A stretch of 64,000 nt of DNA from [Mycobacterium] zoologicum (GCF_020172665.1 NZ_CP083985.1:2472953-2536952); one strand, 5' to 3'. Numbered from the stretch's first letter, positions 10,719 through 22,309 are shown. Numbers and translations: made by a program. The notes: generated from the letters alone by a model not told the origin.

Positions 10719-11021
10719 TCACTTAGCGTGCTGCCGGCTGAGAAACCTCAACCTCACCGTCGGCCGGTAATGCGCCTTACCGAAAGTCGGGGCCCTGTGC
10801 ATCCGTGCGCCGAGATCGCGCAGCCGAAGCGGGCGGTGCGGATTGAATCGACCATTGACACGGGTACCCCTTCTGGAGATTGTGGAACCGACGTCAAAAC
10901 TCCTCGGACCCCGACATCCCAGGTGTTTCCCTCCCGCGGAGGCTACCACGTAGGCCCTGCTGACAGGGAATTTACGGCCTACGTACAGCCCCTTTAGGGC
11001 AGATCGGGCATTGTAGCGCAA
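10719..11021 (-). CDS. possible small protein at the Rv2929 position (doubtful)
   Basis: A 100-codon reading frame between tesA and the FAAL gene, on the same strand. M. tuberculosis has an annotated small gene of similar length (Rv2929) at the same place between tesA and fadD26. The predicted protein is basic, has no recognisable domain, membrane segment or signal, and I see no convincing ribosome-binding site. The inverted repeat at 10948-10984 lies inside its 5' part. It could equally be spurious translation of a leader; only conservation of the frame in relatives would decide. Confidence 0.25.
   Translation of the reverse strand: MRYNARSALKGLYVGRKFPVSRAYVVASAGGKHLGCRGPRSFDVGSTISRRGTRVNGRFNPHRPLRLRDLGARMHRAPTFGKAHYRPTVRLRFLSRQHAK
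10948..10984. repeat. nested inverted repeat in the FAAL-PKS leader
   Basis: Perfect 9-bp arms ACGTAGGCC (10948-10956) and GGCCTACGT (10976-10984). Between and overlapping them is a second perfect stem, CCCTG-CTGA-CAGGG (10955-10968). The element lies about 420 bp upstream of the FAAL start and 70 bp downstream of the tesA stop. It could be a regulator-binding site or a structured RNA; there is no T-run, so a classical terminator is unlikely. Confidence 0.6.
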
Positions 11022-11051
11022 GAAACGTGTGTGACGCCAGTGACGGCCGTT

Positions 11052-11765
11052 TCAGCGGCAGTGCTGGGTGATCTTGTTCTCGATATCGCCGACCAGTTCC
11101 GGCAAGTGGTCACTGAGGTAGAAGTGATGACCCGGCGCGGTGAACATCCGGATACCGAACTCCGCGGTGGTCCGCTCGGCCCACGGCGCCACCTTCTCCG
11201 CGGTGGCGACGTCGTCGTCGTCGCCGTGGTAGGCGAAGATCGGGCAGGACACCCGGGCCTCGGGCGGGCAGTCGTAGTTCGCAATGGCCTTCAGGCCCCG
11301 CAGCGTGGGCAGGATCTTGGCTGCGAACTCCTCGTTCTGCAGGAACTCCGGGTTCACCCCGGTCATCTGGCTGACCGCCTCGAGAAGACCGCGATCAGAG
11401 TCACCGATGTTGTCATATCCCGCGCGACCCGGCGCTCCCGCCCCGGACACGAACAACGCCGCGATCGGCTGGCCGTCCGCCTCGAACCGGCGGGCCACTT
11501 CGAAGGCCAGCAGTGCGCCCATGCTGTGGCCGAAGAAAGCCACCGGGGCGTCGCCGGCCTGCGGCGGGGGCACCATGGTGCAGACCCGGTCGGCCAGGTC
11601 TTCGATGCTGGTGAACGCTCCCAGGTCGTGGCTGCCGCCCTTGCCCGGATACTGCACGCCGACGCGTTTGACGTCGGTGGTGAACGTCTTGGAGAAGGGA
11701 ACGTAGAACTGCGGCGACCCGCCGGCGTGCGGGAAGATATAGAGCTTCGTCGTTCGGTCAGTCAC
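11052..11765 (-). CDS. tesA: type II thioesterase, TesA-like
   Basis: Alpha/beta-hydrolase thioesterase that releases or edits acyl chains on PKS carrier domains. About 237 residues. Motifs: LYIFPHAGG near the N-terminus (oxyanion region), GHSMGALLAFE with the nucleophilic Ser, YHGDDDD with the acidic residue, and PGHHFYL with the catalytic His. It matches M. tuberculosis TesA over its length. I chose the GTG at 11763-11765 because the family begins just before LYIFPHAGG; a longer frame upstream would run into lipL. It follows lipL by 28 bp and precedes the FAAL-PKS genes on the same strand, the tesA-fadD26-pps order of the PDIM locus. The start codon has only a weak ribosome-binding site. 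Confidence 0.88.
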   Translation of the reverse strand: MTDRTTKLYIFPHAGGSPQFYVPFSKTFTTDVKRVGVQYPGKGGSHDLGAFTSIEDLADRVCTMVPPPQAGDAPVAFFGHSMGALLAFEVARRFEADGQPIAALFVSGAGAPGRAGYDNIGDSDRGLLEAVSQMTGVNPEFLQNEEFAAKILPTLRGLKAIANYDCPPEARVSCPIFAYHGDDDDVATAEKVAPWAERTTAEFGIRMFTAPGHHFYLSDHLPELVGDIENKITQHCR

Positions 11766-11793
11766 CCGGGACACCCTAGTGGTCGTGCGGCCA

Positions 11794-13059
11794 CTAACCG
11801 AGCGCGGCGTCCAGCTCGACGAACGGCGATCCCAGCTGCGGGATCGGAACCAGCTCATTGCCCCGGGCCCGGTTGATGGCTTGGCGGATCAGCGCGGCCG
11901 TGCCGACGAATCCGGCGTGGTCGAGCGCTACGAACGGGGTCAGCAGCCGGTTGTGCACGAACCCGAACGCCAGGCCCGAGTCCGGGTCGGCCCAGCCCAG
12001 TGATCCACCCAACCCCACGTGACCGAATCCGGGCAGCACCGATCCGAACGGAACCGCGTGATAGCCCTGGTGGAATGCCAGCGGGATCCCGACGGTGCGG
12101 TCCCACTCCAGGGTGTGCGGGCCGGGCAGGCCGGCCACCAGGCCGGCGGACAGGAACCGGGTGCCGTCGATCTGCCCGCCGTTGGCCAGTGCGCCGTAGA
12201 GCCGCGCCAGCCCGCGGGCGGTGAACACACCGTTGATGGCGGCGGCCTCGGTGTCCAGAAACGGGGTATCGCCGCGCATGGTGTCCATCACACCGGGGAA
12301 ATAGAACGCGCCCAGTCCCCCGAACGGGAGCAGCGAGGCGGCCTTGGGCAACAGGTAGTCGACGATCCGGTACCGCCGCCCACGCTGCGGCATGACGATC
12401 TCGGCGGCGACGGTCGGCGCACCGGCCGGTGGCCGCCCCAGGTGCAGGCCGTCGGTGTTCAGCGGTGCGGCCAACTCGGTGCGGAACAGCTGTCGCATGC
12501 CCAGGCCGGTGACGGCGCGGGCCAGGCCCGACAGCAACCAGCCGTAGGTCATCGCGTGGTAGGCGGGTTTGCCGAGCTCCGGTCCGGGAGGCGCGGCGGC
12601 CATCCGTGCTTCCATCGTGAGGTGATCGAGCATGTCGGCCCGCTCGGCACCGCGCAGGTGAGTCAGTCCGGCCCGGTGCGCCAGCAGTTGCCGGACGGTG
12701 ATGGCGGCTTTGCCTGCGGCACCGAACTCAGGCCAGTAGTGGGCCACCGGGGTGTCGTAGTCGATGAGTCCCCGGTCCACCAGCCGGTGGATGACCGTGG
12801 ACGCCGCGCCCTTGGTCGCCGAGAACGTCATGGCCCCGGTGTTCTCCGACCATGGCACGGTGCCGGCCCGGTCCGACCAGCCGGTCCATACGTCGACCAG
12901 CGGCCGGCCGTGTTGGTAGACCGTCAGGGCGCCGCCGCCCCAGCGCCGGCCGGGGAACATGGCGGCGAAGGCGCGCACCACGCAGGCGAAATTCGGGTCA
13001 GCCGCACCGTGCACATGCGCCGGAAGCGCCTCGCGGCCGAATTCCAGGGCGTTGGTCAT
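11794..13059 (-). CDS. lipL: serine beta-lactamase/esterase family protein, LipL-like
   Basis: Predicted carboxylesterase or penicillin-binding-like hydrolase of 421 residues. TFSATKGA supplies the SxxK nucleophile motif of class C beta-lactamases, and YHAMTYGWLLSG is in the usual place of the second (Tyr) motif. Gly-rich segments GHVGLGGSLGW lie near the C-terminus. It corresponds to Rv1497 (lipL) by sequence type and by position after meaB. The ATG at 13057-13059 was chosen over an upstream extension that overlaps meaB; it sits 47 bp after the meaB stop. It lies between the methylmalonyl-CoA genes and tesA and is probably co-transcribed. Its natural substrate is not deducible. Confidence 0.85.
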   Translation of the reverse strand: MTNALEFGREALPAHVHGAADPNFACVVRAFAAMFPGRRWGGGALTVYQHGRPLVDVWTGWSDRAGTVPWSENTGAMTFSATKGAASTVIHRLVDRGLIDYDTPVAHYWPEFGAAGKAAITVRQLLAHRAGLTHLRGAERADMLDHLTMEARMAAAPPGPELGKPAYHAMTYGWLLSGLARAVTGLGMRQLFRTELAAPLNTDGLHLGRPPAGAPTVAAEIVMPQRGRRYRIVDYLLPKAASLLPFGGLGAFYFPGVMDTMRGDTPFLDTEAAAINGVFTARGLARLYGALANGGQIDGTRFLSAGLVAGLPGPHTLEWDRTVGIPLAFHQGYHAVPFGSVLPGFGHVGLGGSLGWADPDSGLAFGFVHNRLLTPFVALDHAGFVGTAALIRQAINRARGNELVPIPQLGSPFVELDAALG

Positions 13060-13106
13060 GGCTGGCAATCTACCGGACAGCCATACCGTAAGCGCTTCAG
13101 CAGGCG

Positions 13107-14096
13107 TTATTGCCAGATGGTGGCGAGGATCTGCTGGGCGGCCAGCGCAGGCGTCAGTTCCCCGCTGCGCACCTGCTGCTCGACCGCGGCGCGGACCTCG
13201 CGCACCGCCGGGTCCGACAGGGCGCGCTCCAACACGGCGTCGGCCACCAGCTGGCGGGTCCACTCCACCTGCTGGGCGCGGCGGCGGGTTTCGAACTCAC
13301 CGGCATCGATCAATGTCTGCCGATGCCGTTCGATGGTGTCCCACAGTTCCGGCAGCCCGGTGCCCTCAACCGCGCTCATCGTCAAAACCGGTGGCCGCCA
13401 GAGTGTTTCCCGAGGGTAGATCAGCCGGATCGCGGACGACAGCTCACGAGCCGCCATCCGCGCCTCGGCCAGATGCTCGCCGTCGGCCTTGTTGACCACC
13501 ACGATGTCGGCCAGTTCCAGCACACCCTTTTTGATGCCCTGCAATTGGTCGCCGGTGCGAGCCAACGTCAAGAACACGAAGGTGTCGACCATGTTGGCCA
13601 CGGTCACCTCGGACTGGCCGACGCCGACGGTCTCGATCAGGATCACGTCGAAGCCCGCCGCCTCCAGCAGCACCACGGTCTCGCGTGTCGCCTTGGCTAC
13701 TCCGCCCAGGGTGCCCGACGTCGGCGACGGCCGGATGTAGGCGCTGTCGTGGGTGGCCAGCCGCTGCATGCGGGTCTTGTCCCCCAGGATCGATCCGCCG
13801 GTACGGGTCGAGGACGGGTCGACGGCCAGCACGGCCACCCGGTGCCCGCGCTCGACGAGCAGTATCCCGAGTGCCTCGATGCTGGTCGACTTACCCACCC
13901 CGGGAACGCCCGTGATACCGATCCGTCGGGCGCCGCCGGCGGCCGGCAACAGCGCCAGCAGCAGTTCCTGAGCGGCTCTGCGGTGGTCGGGGCGGGTGGA
14001 TTCGACCAGGGTGATGGCCCGCGGCAGAACCGAACGATCACCGGCGCGGATCGCCGCCGCCAGTTCGGCGACGGTGCCTCCAGGGTCGGCCGCCAT
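13107..14096 (-). CDS. meaB: methylmalonyl-CoA mutase-associated GTPase MeaB
   Basis: G3E-family GTPase that gates cobalamin loading and protects methylmalonyl-CoA mutase from inactivation. 329 residues with Walker A GVPGVGKSTS (near residue 63), the AVDPSSTRTGGSILGDKTRM switch region, ETVGVGQSE, and the NKAD guanine-specificity motif. The start codon directly follows the mutB stop with no intervening base, so translation is probably coupled. In M. tuberculosis the mazEF4 toxin-antitoxin genes lie between mutB and this gene (Rv1496); here they are absent. It corresponds to Rv1496. Confidence 0.95.
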   Translation of the reverse strand: MAADPGGTVAELAAAIRAGDRSVLPRAITLVESTRPDHRRAAQELLLALLPAAGGARRIGITGVPGVGKSTSIEALGILLVERGHRVAVLAVDPSSTRTGGSILGDKTRMQRLATHDSAYIRPSPTSGTLGGVAKATRETVVLLEAAGFDVILIETVGVGQSEVTVANMVDTFVFLTLARTGDQLQGIKKGVLELADIVVVNKADGEHLAEARMAARELSSAIRLIYPRETLWRPPVLTMSAVEGTGLPELWDTIERHRQTLIDAGEFETRRRAQQVEWTRQLVADAVLERALSDPAVREVRAAVEQQVRSGELTPALAAQQILATIWQ

Positions 14097-16391
<2,295 letters not shown>

Positions 16392-16396
16392 GGCTG

Positions 16397-18307
16397 TCAG
16401 GCCCCCAATCGAGTCAGTAGATCCGACAACGCCTGCACCGCATCAATTTTCATGGTCAGGTAGTCGTCGGGACGTGGGTCGTCCTCGGAGTTGGCGGCCA
16501 GCGCCTTCGCCGGGCCGGCCAGATAGACCCGGGCGACGCCGGCGGCGCGGGCCGCCCCGATCACCTCGGCCGCCTCGGTCGCGTAGCGCGCGTCGGTGCC
16601 GCATAGCACCGCCGCCACCGGCGATCCGGCCGCGGCGACCGCGGCGGCCACCCCGCCGGCGTCCAGCCGCCCCGGGTTGACGGCGTCGATCCCGCCGGAG
16701 GCCAGCAGGTTGGCGGCGAAGGTGGTCCGGATGTTGTGTTCGGCCAGCGGGCCCACCGGCAGCAGCAGCACCTGTGGGCGGACTCCGGTTCGGGCCAGGT
16801 AGGTGTCGGACCGATCCCGTAGCGCCTCGAATTGCGCGGCGTAGCGCCGCAATCCGGTCGCACCGGCCGCTGTCGCGGTCGGCGGCAACGCCGGCTCGGC
16901 CAGGTTCGGATACTCGTTGACCCCGGTGATCGCGGTGCGCCGGTGCGCGATATCGTCGGCCCGCGCCGCGGCCGACGCGTCGACCAGCTCGGTGAAGTAG
17001 CCCAGTGCGGCATCGAATCCGCCTTCGGCTGAACACGTTTCGGCCCCTTGGAAGTGCCGCCAGGCGTGTTGCGCCAGCTGGTCGGTGAGGTCTTCGACGA
17101 ACCACGACCCACCGGCCGGGTCCAGTACCCGGCCCAGGTGGGACTCCTCGAGCAGCAGCAGCTGGGTGTTGCGTGCGATGCGGCGGGCGAAGCCGGCCGA
17201 GGTCCCGGGTTGGCCTCCGGCGATGACCACGTCGAATGGTCGCACCAATACGGTGTCCGCACCGCCGACGCCGGCGCCGAAGGCAGCCAGCGTGGTACGC
17301 AGCATGTTCACCCACGGGTCGCGTTGGGTCATCATGACCAGCGACGTCTCGGCGTGCACCACGGCCGCGCCGGATTCCGGCTCACCGGCCACCTCGCTGA
17401 CCCGCGCCCAGAGCCGGCGCATGGCCCGGATCTTGGCGATGGTGGTGAACTGATCGTCGTCGGCGGCCAGCCGGAAACTGATCTGGCGCAGCGCTTCCGC
17501 CGTCGGCAGTCCGGCGTCGGTCAGCAACCGCAGGTAGGCCACCCCGGTGGCCAGGGCTGCCGCGAGCTCGCCGGCCGCATCGGCACCGAGGTTGTGGAAC
17601 GCCGGGCCGTTGACCGCGATCGACCGCACGCCACGATGGCAGGCGGCGCGCGATGCCACCGTTATCACCTCGTCGATCGGCGGCGATGCGAGCTGCGCCA
17701 GCGGCGCGCTCAGCGGATCGGCACCCAGATCCACCGACAGCCCGGCGCGGTTGTCCGGATCCAGAGCGTCGACCAGCGCCAGCATGGTCTCAGCGGCCGC
17801 CGAGTAGTCACCCGCCCCGGCACCGTCGAGCAACACCGGCACCAGGTCCAGGTAGACGCCGTCGAACACTCGGCCCAGTTCGGCGGCCGCCACCCCGGCC
17901 GGTCCGACCCGCACGGTCAGTGCGCTGGATCCGTCGCCGAGCGCGCTCAGCACGGCGCCGTTGACGTCGGTTCCGGATCGCTCGGCGCCCGCCCCGGGGA
18001 ATGCCTCGGCGACCTTCCAGCCGCTGTTGACGTCGCGCAGCCCGTCAGCTCCGCGCAGGAAGGGCCAGTGGCCCGGCAGCGGCGGCTCGGGCAGTTCGTC
18101 CAACGCGGTGTAGAGCGCGCGGATCGTCAAACCCTCCGGCCCCGCCCCACCAGCTATGGGTGTGTCCAGCAGGCGCTCCGGCTCGCCGCCGGTGTCGCGT
18201 TCGATGTCCGCCGCTTCGCGGCGCGAGCTCTTCGCCAACACGCCGGCCACCCCGGCACGCCAACGGGCGCGGGAATGCTCGAGTTCGGCGGATACCTCTA
18301 CTGACAC
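16397..18307 (-). CDS. mutA: methylmalonyl-CoA mutase small subunit
   Basis: Non-catalytic partner of MutB. 636 residues with the barrel-like region ([19 protein letters not shown]) but a degenerate C-terminal cobalamin domain: the DxHxxG motif of MutB is not found where expected, as is usual for MutA. The start is GTG at 18305-18307, supported by AGGAG six bases upstream. It is the first gene of a minus-strand run mutA-mutB-meaB-lipL-tesA. An inverted repeat at 18330-18354 sits just upstream and may be its operator. The divergent gene at 18484 is unrelated in function. Confidence 0.95.
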   Translation of the reverse strand: MSVEVSAELEHSRARWRAGVAGVLAKSSRREAADIERDTGGEPERLLDTPIAGGAGPEGLTIRALYTALDELPEPPLPGHWPFLRGADGLRDVNSGWKVAEAFPGAGAERSGTDVNGAVLSALGDGSSALTVRVGPAGVAAAELGRVFDGVYLDLVPVLLDGAGAGDYSAAAETMLALVDALDPDNRAGLSVDLGADPLSAPLAQLASPPIDEVITVASRAACHRGVRSIAVNGPAFHNLGADAAGELAAALATGVAYLRLLTDAGLPTAEALRQISFRLAADDDQFTTIAKIRAMRRLWARVSEVAGEPESGAAVVHAETSLVMMTQRDPWVNMLRTTLAAFGAGVGGADTVLVRPFDVVIAGGQPGTSAGFARRIARNTQLLLLEESHLGRVLDPAGGSWFVEDLTDQLAQHAWRHFQGAETCSAEGGFDAALGYFTELVDASAAARADDIAHRRTAITGVNEYPNLAEPALPPTATAAGATGLRRYAAQFEALRDRSDTYLARTGVRPQVLLLPVGPLAEHNIRTTFAANLLASGGIDAVNPGRLDAGGVAAAVAAAGSPVAAVLCGTDARYATEAAEVIGAARAAGVARVYLAGPAKALAANSEDDPRPDDYLTMKIDAVQALSDLLTRLGA

Positions 18308-18329
18308 CGGTGACTCCTGAAGTTACTCG

Positions 18330-18354
18330 CGGGTAGCACATGGATCGCTACCCG
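18330..18354. promoter_or_regulatory. inverted repeat upstream of mutA, candidate operator
   Basis: Perfect 8-bp arms CGGGTAGC (18330-18337) and GCTACCCG (18347-18354) with a 9-bp spacer, ending 23 bp before the mutA GTG. The spacing suits a dimeric repressor. It lies in the mutA/DedA divergent region. No T-run is present, so a terminator is unlikely. Confidence 0.5.
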
Positions 18355-18483
18355 ACATGTGTTAACCAGGCTAAATGATGCCGACCGGTGGTCGCTGCGG
18401 AGGTACACCGTGCGGCGAAACGCCGGGTGTGTGCGGAGGTCCCGAAGCCTGCCGTTCACGTTGGGCCCGTAGTCTCGGGCGGT

Positions 18484-19218
18484 GTGACCACCGCTCCTCG
18501 CCGTGAGATCGCCCGGCCGCTGCGTGCCGTGCTCTCGGCGACCATCGCCACGGCACGTCAGGTTCCGGTGTGGCGCCTGGCGGTGACGACGGCGGCGGTG
18601 GCGATCGTGGCCGCGGTGGCCCTGCTGGTGCCGGTGCCTACCGCTGTGCAACTCCGCGACTGGGCGCAGGAGTTGGGCCCGTGGTTCCCGCTGGCGTTCT
18701 TGGGCGCCCACGCCGCCATCACGGTGTTCCCGTTCCCGCGCACCGCCTTCACGCTGGCCGCCGGGCTGCTGTTCGGGCCGATACTGGGCGTGGTGCTCGC
18801 GGTGGTGGCCAGCACGCTGAGCGCGGTTGCCGTGTTGGTGATGATGCGGGTGTTCGGTTGGCAGCTGAGCCGCTGGGTGAGGCACCCGAAGGTGAGCTCG
18901 CTCGATAGGCGGCTGCGCCGGCGCGGTTCGCCCGCGGTGATCTCGCTGCGGTTGATTCCGGCCATCCCGTTCTCGGTGATCAACTACGCCGCCGGGGCGT
19001 CGGCGATCCGGCTGCTGCCCTACTCCGCCGCCACCCTCATCGGGCTGTTGCCGGGCACCGTGGCGGTCGTGGTGCTCGGCGACGGGCTCACCGGAGATGT
19101 CAGCCCGATGCTCCTGCTTGTCTCGGCGTGCACCGCGGCCGTCGGGGTGGCGCTGCTGGTCCACGAGGTGCGTATCCACCGCCGGCGCCCGGCCACCGAA
19201 CCCGTCTCCACGGTCTGA
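18484..19218 (+). CDS. DedA/VTT-domain membrane protein (Rv1491c-like)
   Basis: Integral membrane protein of the SNARE-associated/VTT (DedA) superfamily, about 244 residues. Members are linked to lipid flipping and envelope homeostasis. Hydrophobic segments follow a basic N-terminus. The family loops are visible: FPRTAFTLAAGLLFGPILG (residues ~80-100) and RLIPAIPFSVINYAAGAS (~155-175), the re-entrant loop with its conserved Arg and Pro. I took the GTG at 18484 because earlier codons read like non-coding sequence; the start is not certain. It is transcribed away from mutA. The position matches Rv1491c in M. tuberculosis. Substrate unknown. Confidence 0.85.
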   Translation: MTTAPRREIARPLRAVLSATIATARQVPVWRLAVTTAAVAIVAAVALLVPVPTAVQLRDWAQELGPWFPLAFLGAHAAITVFPFPRTAFTLAAGLLFGPILGVVLAVVASTLSAVAVLVMMRVFGWQLSRWVRHPKVSSLDRRLRRRGSPAVISLRLIPAIPFSVINYAAGASAIRLLPYSAATLIGLLPGTVAVVVLGDGLTGDVSPMLLLVSACTAAVGVALLVHEVRIHRRRPATEPVSTV

Positions 19219-19311
19219 GTGGGGCTTTCGCAGCGTGCCCTTGTCAAGCGACCAAACAAACGATCTATCGCGGCGGGCTCGGTGAAGACGCCGCGGAATA
19301 GGGAGCCAGGC

Positions 19312-19803
19312 ATGCCGCGCACACAACCCTGGTACGTCACTTCAGCGGCGGGGCTGCTGCGGTCACGCCGGCTGGTGCGAATGCCGATCTGGCTGTACAG
19401 GTTTCGCCTCGGCGCACTGGCCGGTCCGCGGATGCTGATGCTCGAACACACCGGACGCAGATCCGGTGCGGCACGCTACGTCGTACTGGAGGTGCTGGAT
19501 CACGCCACACCGGAGCGCTACCTGGTGGCCTCCGGCTTCGGCGAAAAAGCCCAGTGGTTCCGTAATATTCGGGCCAATCCGCGGGTCCGGGTCTGGGCCG
19601 GATCGCACGCCCCCGCACCGGCCACCGCCCGCGTCCTCGACCAGGCCGAAGCCGACCGAAGCCTGGCCGAATACATCGGTGCGCATCCACGTGCCTGGGC
19701 GCGGTTCAAGGCCGTCCTGGAGGACACCCTCGGCGCCGAGATCACCGAGACCGACAACCCGCTGCCGTTGGTTGAGCTGCGCCTAGATCAGAACTGCACC
19801 TGA
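19312..19803 (+). CDS. deazaflavin (F420)-dependent nitroreductase family protein (DUF385)
   Basis: Small split-barrel protein of 163 residues in the Ddn-like family, which uses F420H2 to reduce quinones or nitro compounds. Features: RLGALAGPRMLMLEHTGRRSG followed by a conserved beta-rich stretch, and SGFGEKAQWFRNIRANPRVRVW, the family's signature region. The ATG at 19312 has AGGGAG upstream; an in-frame extension to 19219 lacks similarity to the family N-terminus. Its last 16 bp overlap the end of the convergent lemA gene. Physiological substrate unknown. Confidence 0.85.
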   Translation: MPRTQPWYVTSAAGLLRSRRLVRMPIWLYRFRLGALAGPRMLMLEHTGRRSGAARYVVLEVLDHATPERYLVASGFGEKAQWFRNIRANPRVRVWAGSHAPAPATARVLDQAEADRSLAEYIGAHPRAWARFKAVLEDTLGAEITETDNPLPLVELRLDQNCT

Positions 19804-20357
19804 GGCGGGCCCTGCTGGCCCTGCAGGGCCTGGTAGAACGGTCGCTGGCCCACGCCGGCCAGGCCGGTGAACAACAGCCACGGCACAGTGACCACCCGCT
19901 GATTCAGCTCAGCCGCGGCGTCGTTGTAGTACTGGCGAGCGAACGCCAGCTGGTTCTCGGTGTCGGCGAGTTGGTCCTGCAGCTGCAGGAAGTTCGCCGA
20001 CGCCTTCAGGTCGGGGTAGTTCTCAGCCACCGCGAGCACCCCGCCGATCGCCCGGTCCAGCCGCGCCTGGGCCTGAGCCCTGTCCTGCACCGTTCCCGCC
20101 TCGGCGGCACGAGTCACCCCGGTGCGGGCCGCGGTGACCTCTTCGAAGATCTTCTGCTCATGTGCCGCATACCCTTTGACGGTATTGACCAGGTTGGGCA
20201 CCAGCTCGGCACGGCGGGTCAACTGGACGTCGATACCGCCCAGCGCCTCACGAGCCTTGACGTCGAGACGGCGCAGCAGGTTGAACGCGGTGACACCGAA
20301 CCCGGCCAACGCAACCAGCACAACCACCACGACAACGACGACAACGGTGCTGCTCAT
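19788..20357 (-). CDS. LemA family protein
   Basis: Membrane-anchored helical protein of 189 residues and unknown function. One N-terminal transmembrane helix of repeated valines (residues ~3-28) is followed by a LemA core with LVPNLVNTVKGYAAHE and ENYPDLKASANFLQLQ, the family hallmarks. AAGGAGG lies 8 bp before the ATG at 20355-20357. It is the second gene of a pair with the upstream DUF2207 gene (34 bp gap), a pairing common in actinobacteria. The 3' end overlaps a convergent gene by 16 bp. Confidence 0.92.
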   Translation of the reverse strand: MSSTVVVVVVVVVLVALAGFGVTAFNLLRRLDVKAREALGGIDVQLTRRAELVPNLVNTVKGYAAHEQKIFEEVTAARTGVTRAAEAGTVQDRAQAQARLDRAIGGVLAVAENYPDLKASANFLQLQDQLADTENQLAFARQYYNDAAAELNQRVVTVPWLLFTGLAGVGQRPFYQALQGQQGPPQVQF

Positions 20358-20391
20358 CGGCGAACCTCCTTCTGTTGATGTTGTTGACGCC

Positions 20392-22221
20392 TCACCAGGT
20401 ACCTCCCCCGCCTCCGCCGCCACCACCCCAGCTGCCACCACCGCTGCTGAAACCAGAGCCGCCCGAACTCGACGACGAGCTCTGCGAACTGCGATAGGCG
20501 CTGATCGAGGAGGCCACCGCGGCATCGAAGCCGCGGGGACCGCCTGCCGAGTACAGCGTGGCCGGACTTCCGGCCGATGACACCGGGTACCACCCCGGGT
20601 TGGGTGGCTCGGTGCCAGTCGCGGTCCGGTACTTCGCCGCCCAGCGGTCGGCGACCCCGAACGCTGCCGCATAGGGGATGTAGGCGATGAACAGGTCCTT
20701 GCGGGCGGCGTAGTCGAATCTGTCCTCGCTGGACGGGGTGGACAGCAGCCGCTCGAATCCTGCTGCCCGTGACCACATCCGACGGCCCGGCAGGGTGCGC
20801 CGGGTGCCCACCCCTGCGGCGAGCAGCCCGATGCCGGCGATGACGAACGCGGCGAACGGCACGCCCCACATGGTGAGTGTGAAGAATCCGCAGAACGCCG
20901 CGATGGCCGCGATCATCGACAGGCCCACCGCGATCTGGCCGATCTTCTCCAGCCTGTCGTTGACCATCAGACCCTGGGTCATCGCCCAGTCCGCGCAGCT
21001 CGACTTCAGCTCGGCGGTAGCTGTCGTGAGCTTCTCCCCCGCTTTCACGCCCCCGCCGGCATGAAACACCGCGCCGGCGGTGGTGACCCCGAGTGCCTCA
21101 CCGACCTTCCGGCTGACCGGATCCAGGGCCGCCCACCGCTCGGGTGTGCCTGTTGCGGTGATGGTCCAGCGCTTTGCACCGCCGGTCAGCCGCACCACAC
21201 CCCGCTCTGCCAGATAGAGCAGCGTGGACACCAGGGCGTGGTCGCCCACCGTCTCGGTCACGATGTAGACGGTCTGCACCGGCCCGAGCCCCTCGGGTGG
21301 CACATACATCACCGGGTGGCCGGGCTGGGGCTCACGGGCCCGGCGGGTCCACACATGTCCGGCCACCGCGGCGAGCACCGACAGCAGCGCCATCACCGCG
21401 ACGGCCGGCAGGGAGCGGCCGAGGATCTTGTCATAGCGCACCGGCCAGGGCAGGGTCGCCCGGTCGGGCAATGGGACCTGCAGGTCGACGCGGACGGTAA
21501 CCGGGTTCTGCGCCGGCAGGTTCGCGGCCGTCACCGTGATGCGGTCGGTGCCGGCGCCGTCGATCCGGCACGGTGTCGCACCACTGTCGTCGGCCGCGCA
21601 CTGCACCAGACCAGACGAACCCGGCAACTCGATGAGCGTCCGGGCGTTGTCGATGCGCATCGCCCAGAATCCGACCGCGTTGTAGTAGAACGTCGCCGAC
21701 GGCGCGACCGCGTTCGTGCCGGCCCGGCCGGTGAACTCACCCAGGCCGGTGGGTGGCGCCACCAGCACACCGTCGATGGCATAGCTGATCGAGTAGGCGT
21801 GTACGCCGGGGCTCACAGTGAAATCCGGGTCGCCGATCTGGGCGACGAACACCGTGCGGGCGTCTCGCCAGGAGTAGCTGACCGGGACTGGCCCGCCATC
21901 CAGGGTGATCGAGGAGACGCGGGGAATCAGCCGGGCGCGCGGGCCGGTCGGATCGGCCACCGGGAAGAAGCGGAAGATGCCGTGCCGAGAGTCGGGCAGC
22001 CGCACCGTCAACACCTCGGTCGCCGACAGGCGCCCGTCGGCGTCGATCCGATAGGTCGCGGTGTAGTCGGTGATCGTCGACTCGGGGTCGACGGCCCGGC
22101 CGTGTGGATCCGAAGCCACTGTGGTCACGAACACCTGATGCAGCAGTGGCCATGACACGCCCAGCGCGGCCAGCACGACGAACACCATCGCGACGGCTCG
22201 TTGTCGGTGTTCGCGGGCCAC
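20392..22221 (-). CDS. DUF2207 family membrane protein with Ser/Gly-rich tail
   Basis: Predicted membrane protein of 609 residues. Features: one N-terminal transmembrane helix, a large exported N-terminal domain (DUF2207), a second membrane helix near residue 325, a cytoplasmic winged-helix-like stretch (VSTLLYLAERGVVRL), two further helices near residues 465-500, and a low-complexity tail of Ser then Gly ending in TW. I chose the GTG at 22219-22221 because GGGAGGAG lies about 9 bp upstream; a longer frame to 22359 has no such site. It forms an operon with lemA. Function is not established for the family. Confidence 0.88.
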   Translation of the reverse strand: MAREHRQRAVAMVFVVLAALGVSWPLLHQVFVTTVASDPHGRAVDPESTITDYTATYRIDADGRLSATEVLTVRLPDSRHGIFRFFPVADPTGPRARLIPRVSSITLDGGPVPVSYSWRDARTVFVAQIGDPDFTVSPGVHAYSISYAIDGVLVAPPTGLGEFTGRAGTNAVAPSATFYYNAVGFWAMRIDNARTLIELPGSSGLVQCAADDSGATPCRIDGAGTDRITVTAANLPAQNPVTVRVDLQVPLPDRATLPWPVRYDKILGRSLPAVAVMALLSVLAAVAGHVWTRRAREPQPGHPVMYVPPEGLGPVQTVYIVTETVGDHALVSTLLYLAERGVVRLTGGAKRWTITATGTPERWAALDPVSRKVGEALGVTTAGAVFHAGGGVKAGEKLTTATAELKSSCADWAMTQGLMVNDRLEKIGQIAVGLSMIAAIAAFCGFFTLTMWGVPFAAFVIAGIGLLAAGVGTRRTLPGRRMWSRAAGFERLLSTPSSEDRFDYAARKDLFIAYIPYAAAFGVADRWAAKYRTATGTEPPNPGWYPVSSAGSPATLYSAGGPRGFDAAVASSISAYRSSQSSSSSSGGSGFSSGGGSWGGGGGGGGGTW

Positions 22222-22289
22222 CGGCGCTCTCCTCCCGTTTGAGGATCGATGCGCGATTCTCACACACCTTGTCCGATTAGGCGGCGATG

Positions 22290-22309
22290 GCCGGAAATCG
22301 CTTTCCGGC
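22290..22309. repeat. perfect 8-bp hairpin in the DUF2207/aquaporin divergent region
   Basis: GCCGGAAA-TCGC-TTTCCGGC forms a perfect stem with a four-base loop. It lies in an AT-rich patch between divergently transcribed genes. No T-run follows on either strand, so it is more likely an operator or a transcript-leader structure than a terminator. Confidence 0.55.

Larger units (their letters stand above)
10531..11051. promoter_or_regulatory. 521-bp leader between tesA and the FAAL-PKS genes
   Basis: Long non-coding or weakly coding stretch between two same-strand genes, at the position of the fadD26 promoter region in the PDIM locus. It contains the nested inverted repeat at 10948-10984 and a short CTCC-CGC-GGAG hairpin just before it. 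I could not assign a clear -35/-10 pair. It most likely holds the promoter and leader of the FAAL-PKS operon. Confidence 0.5.
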
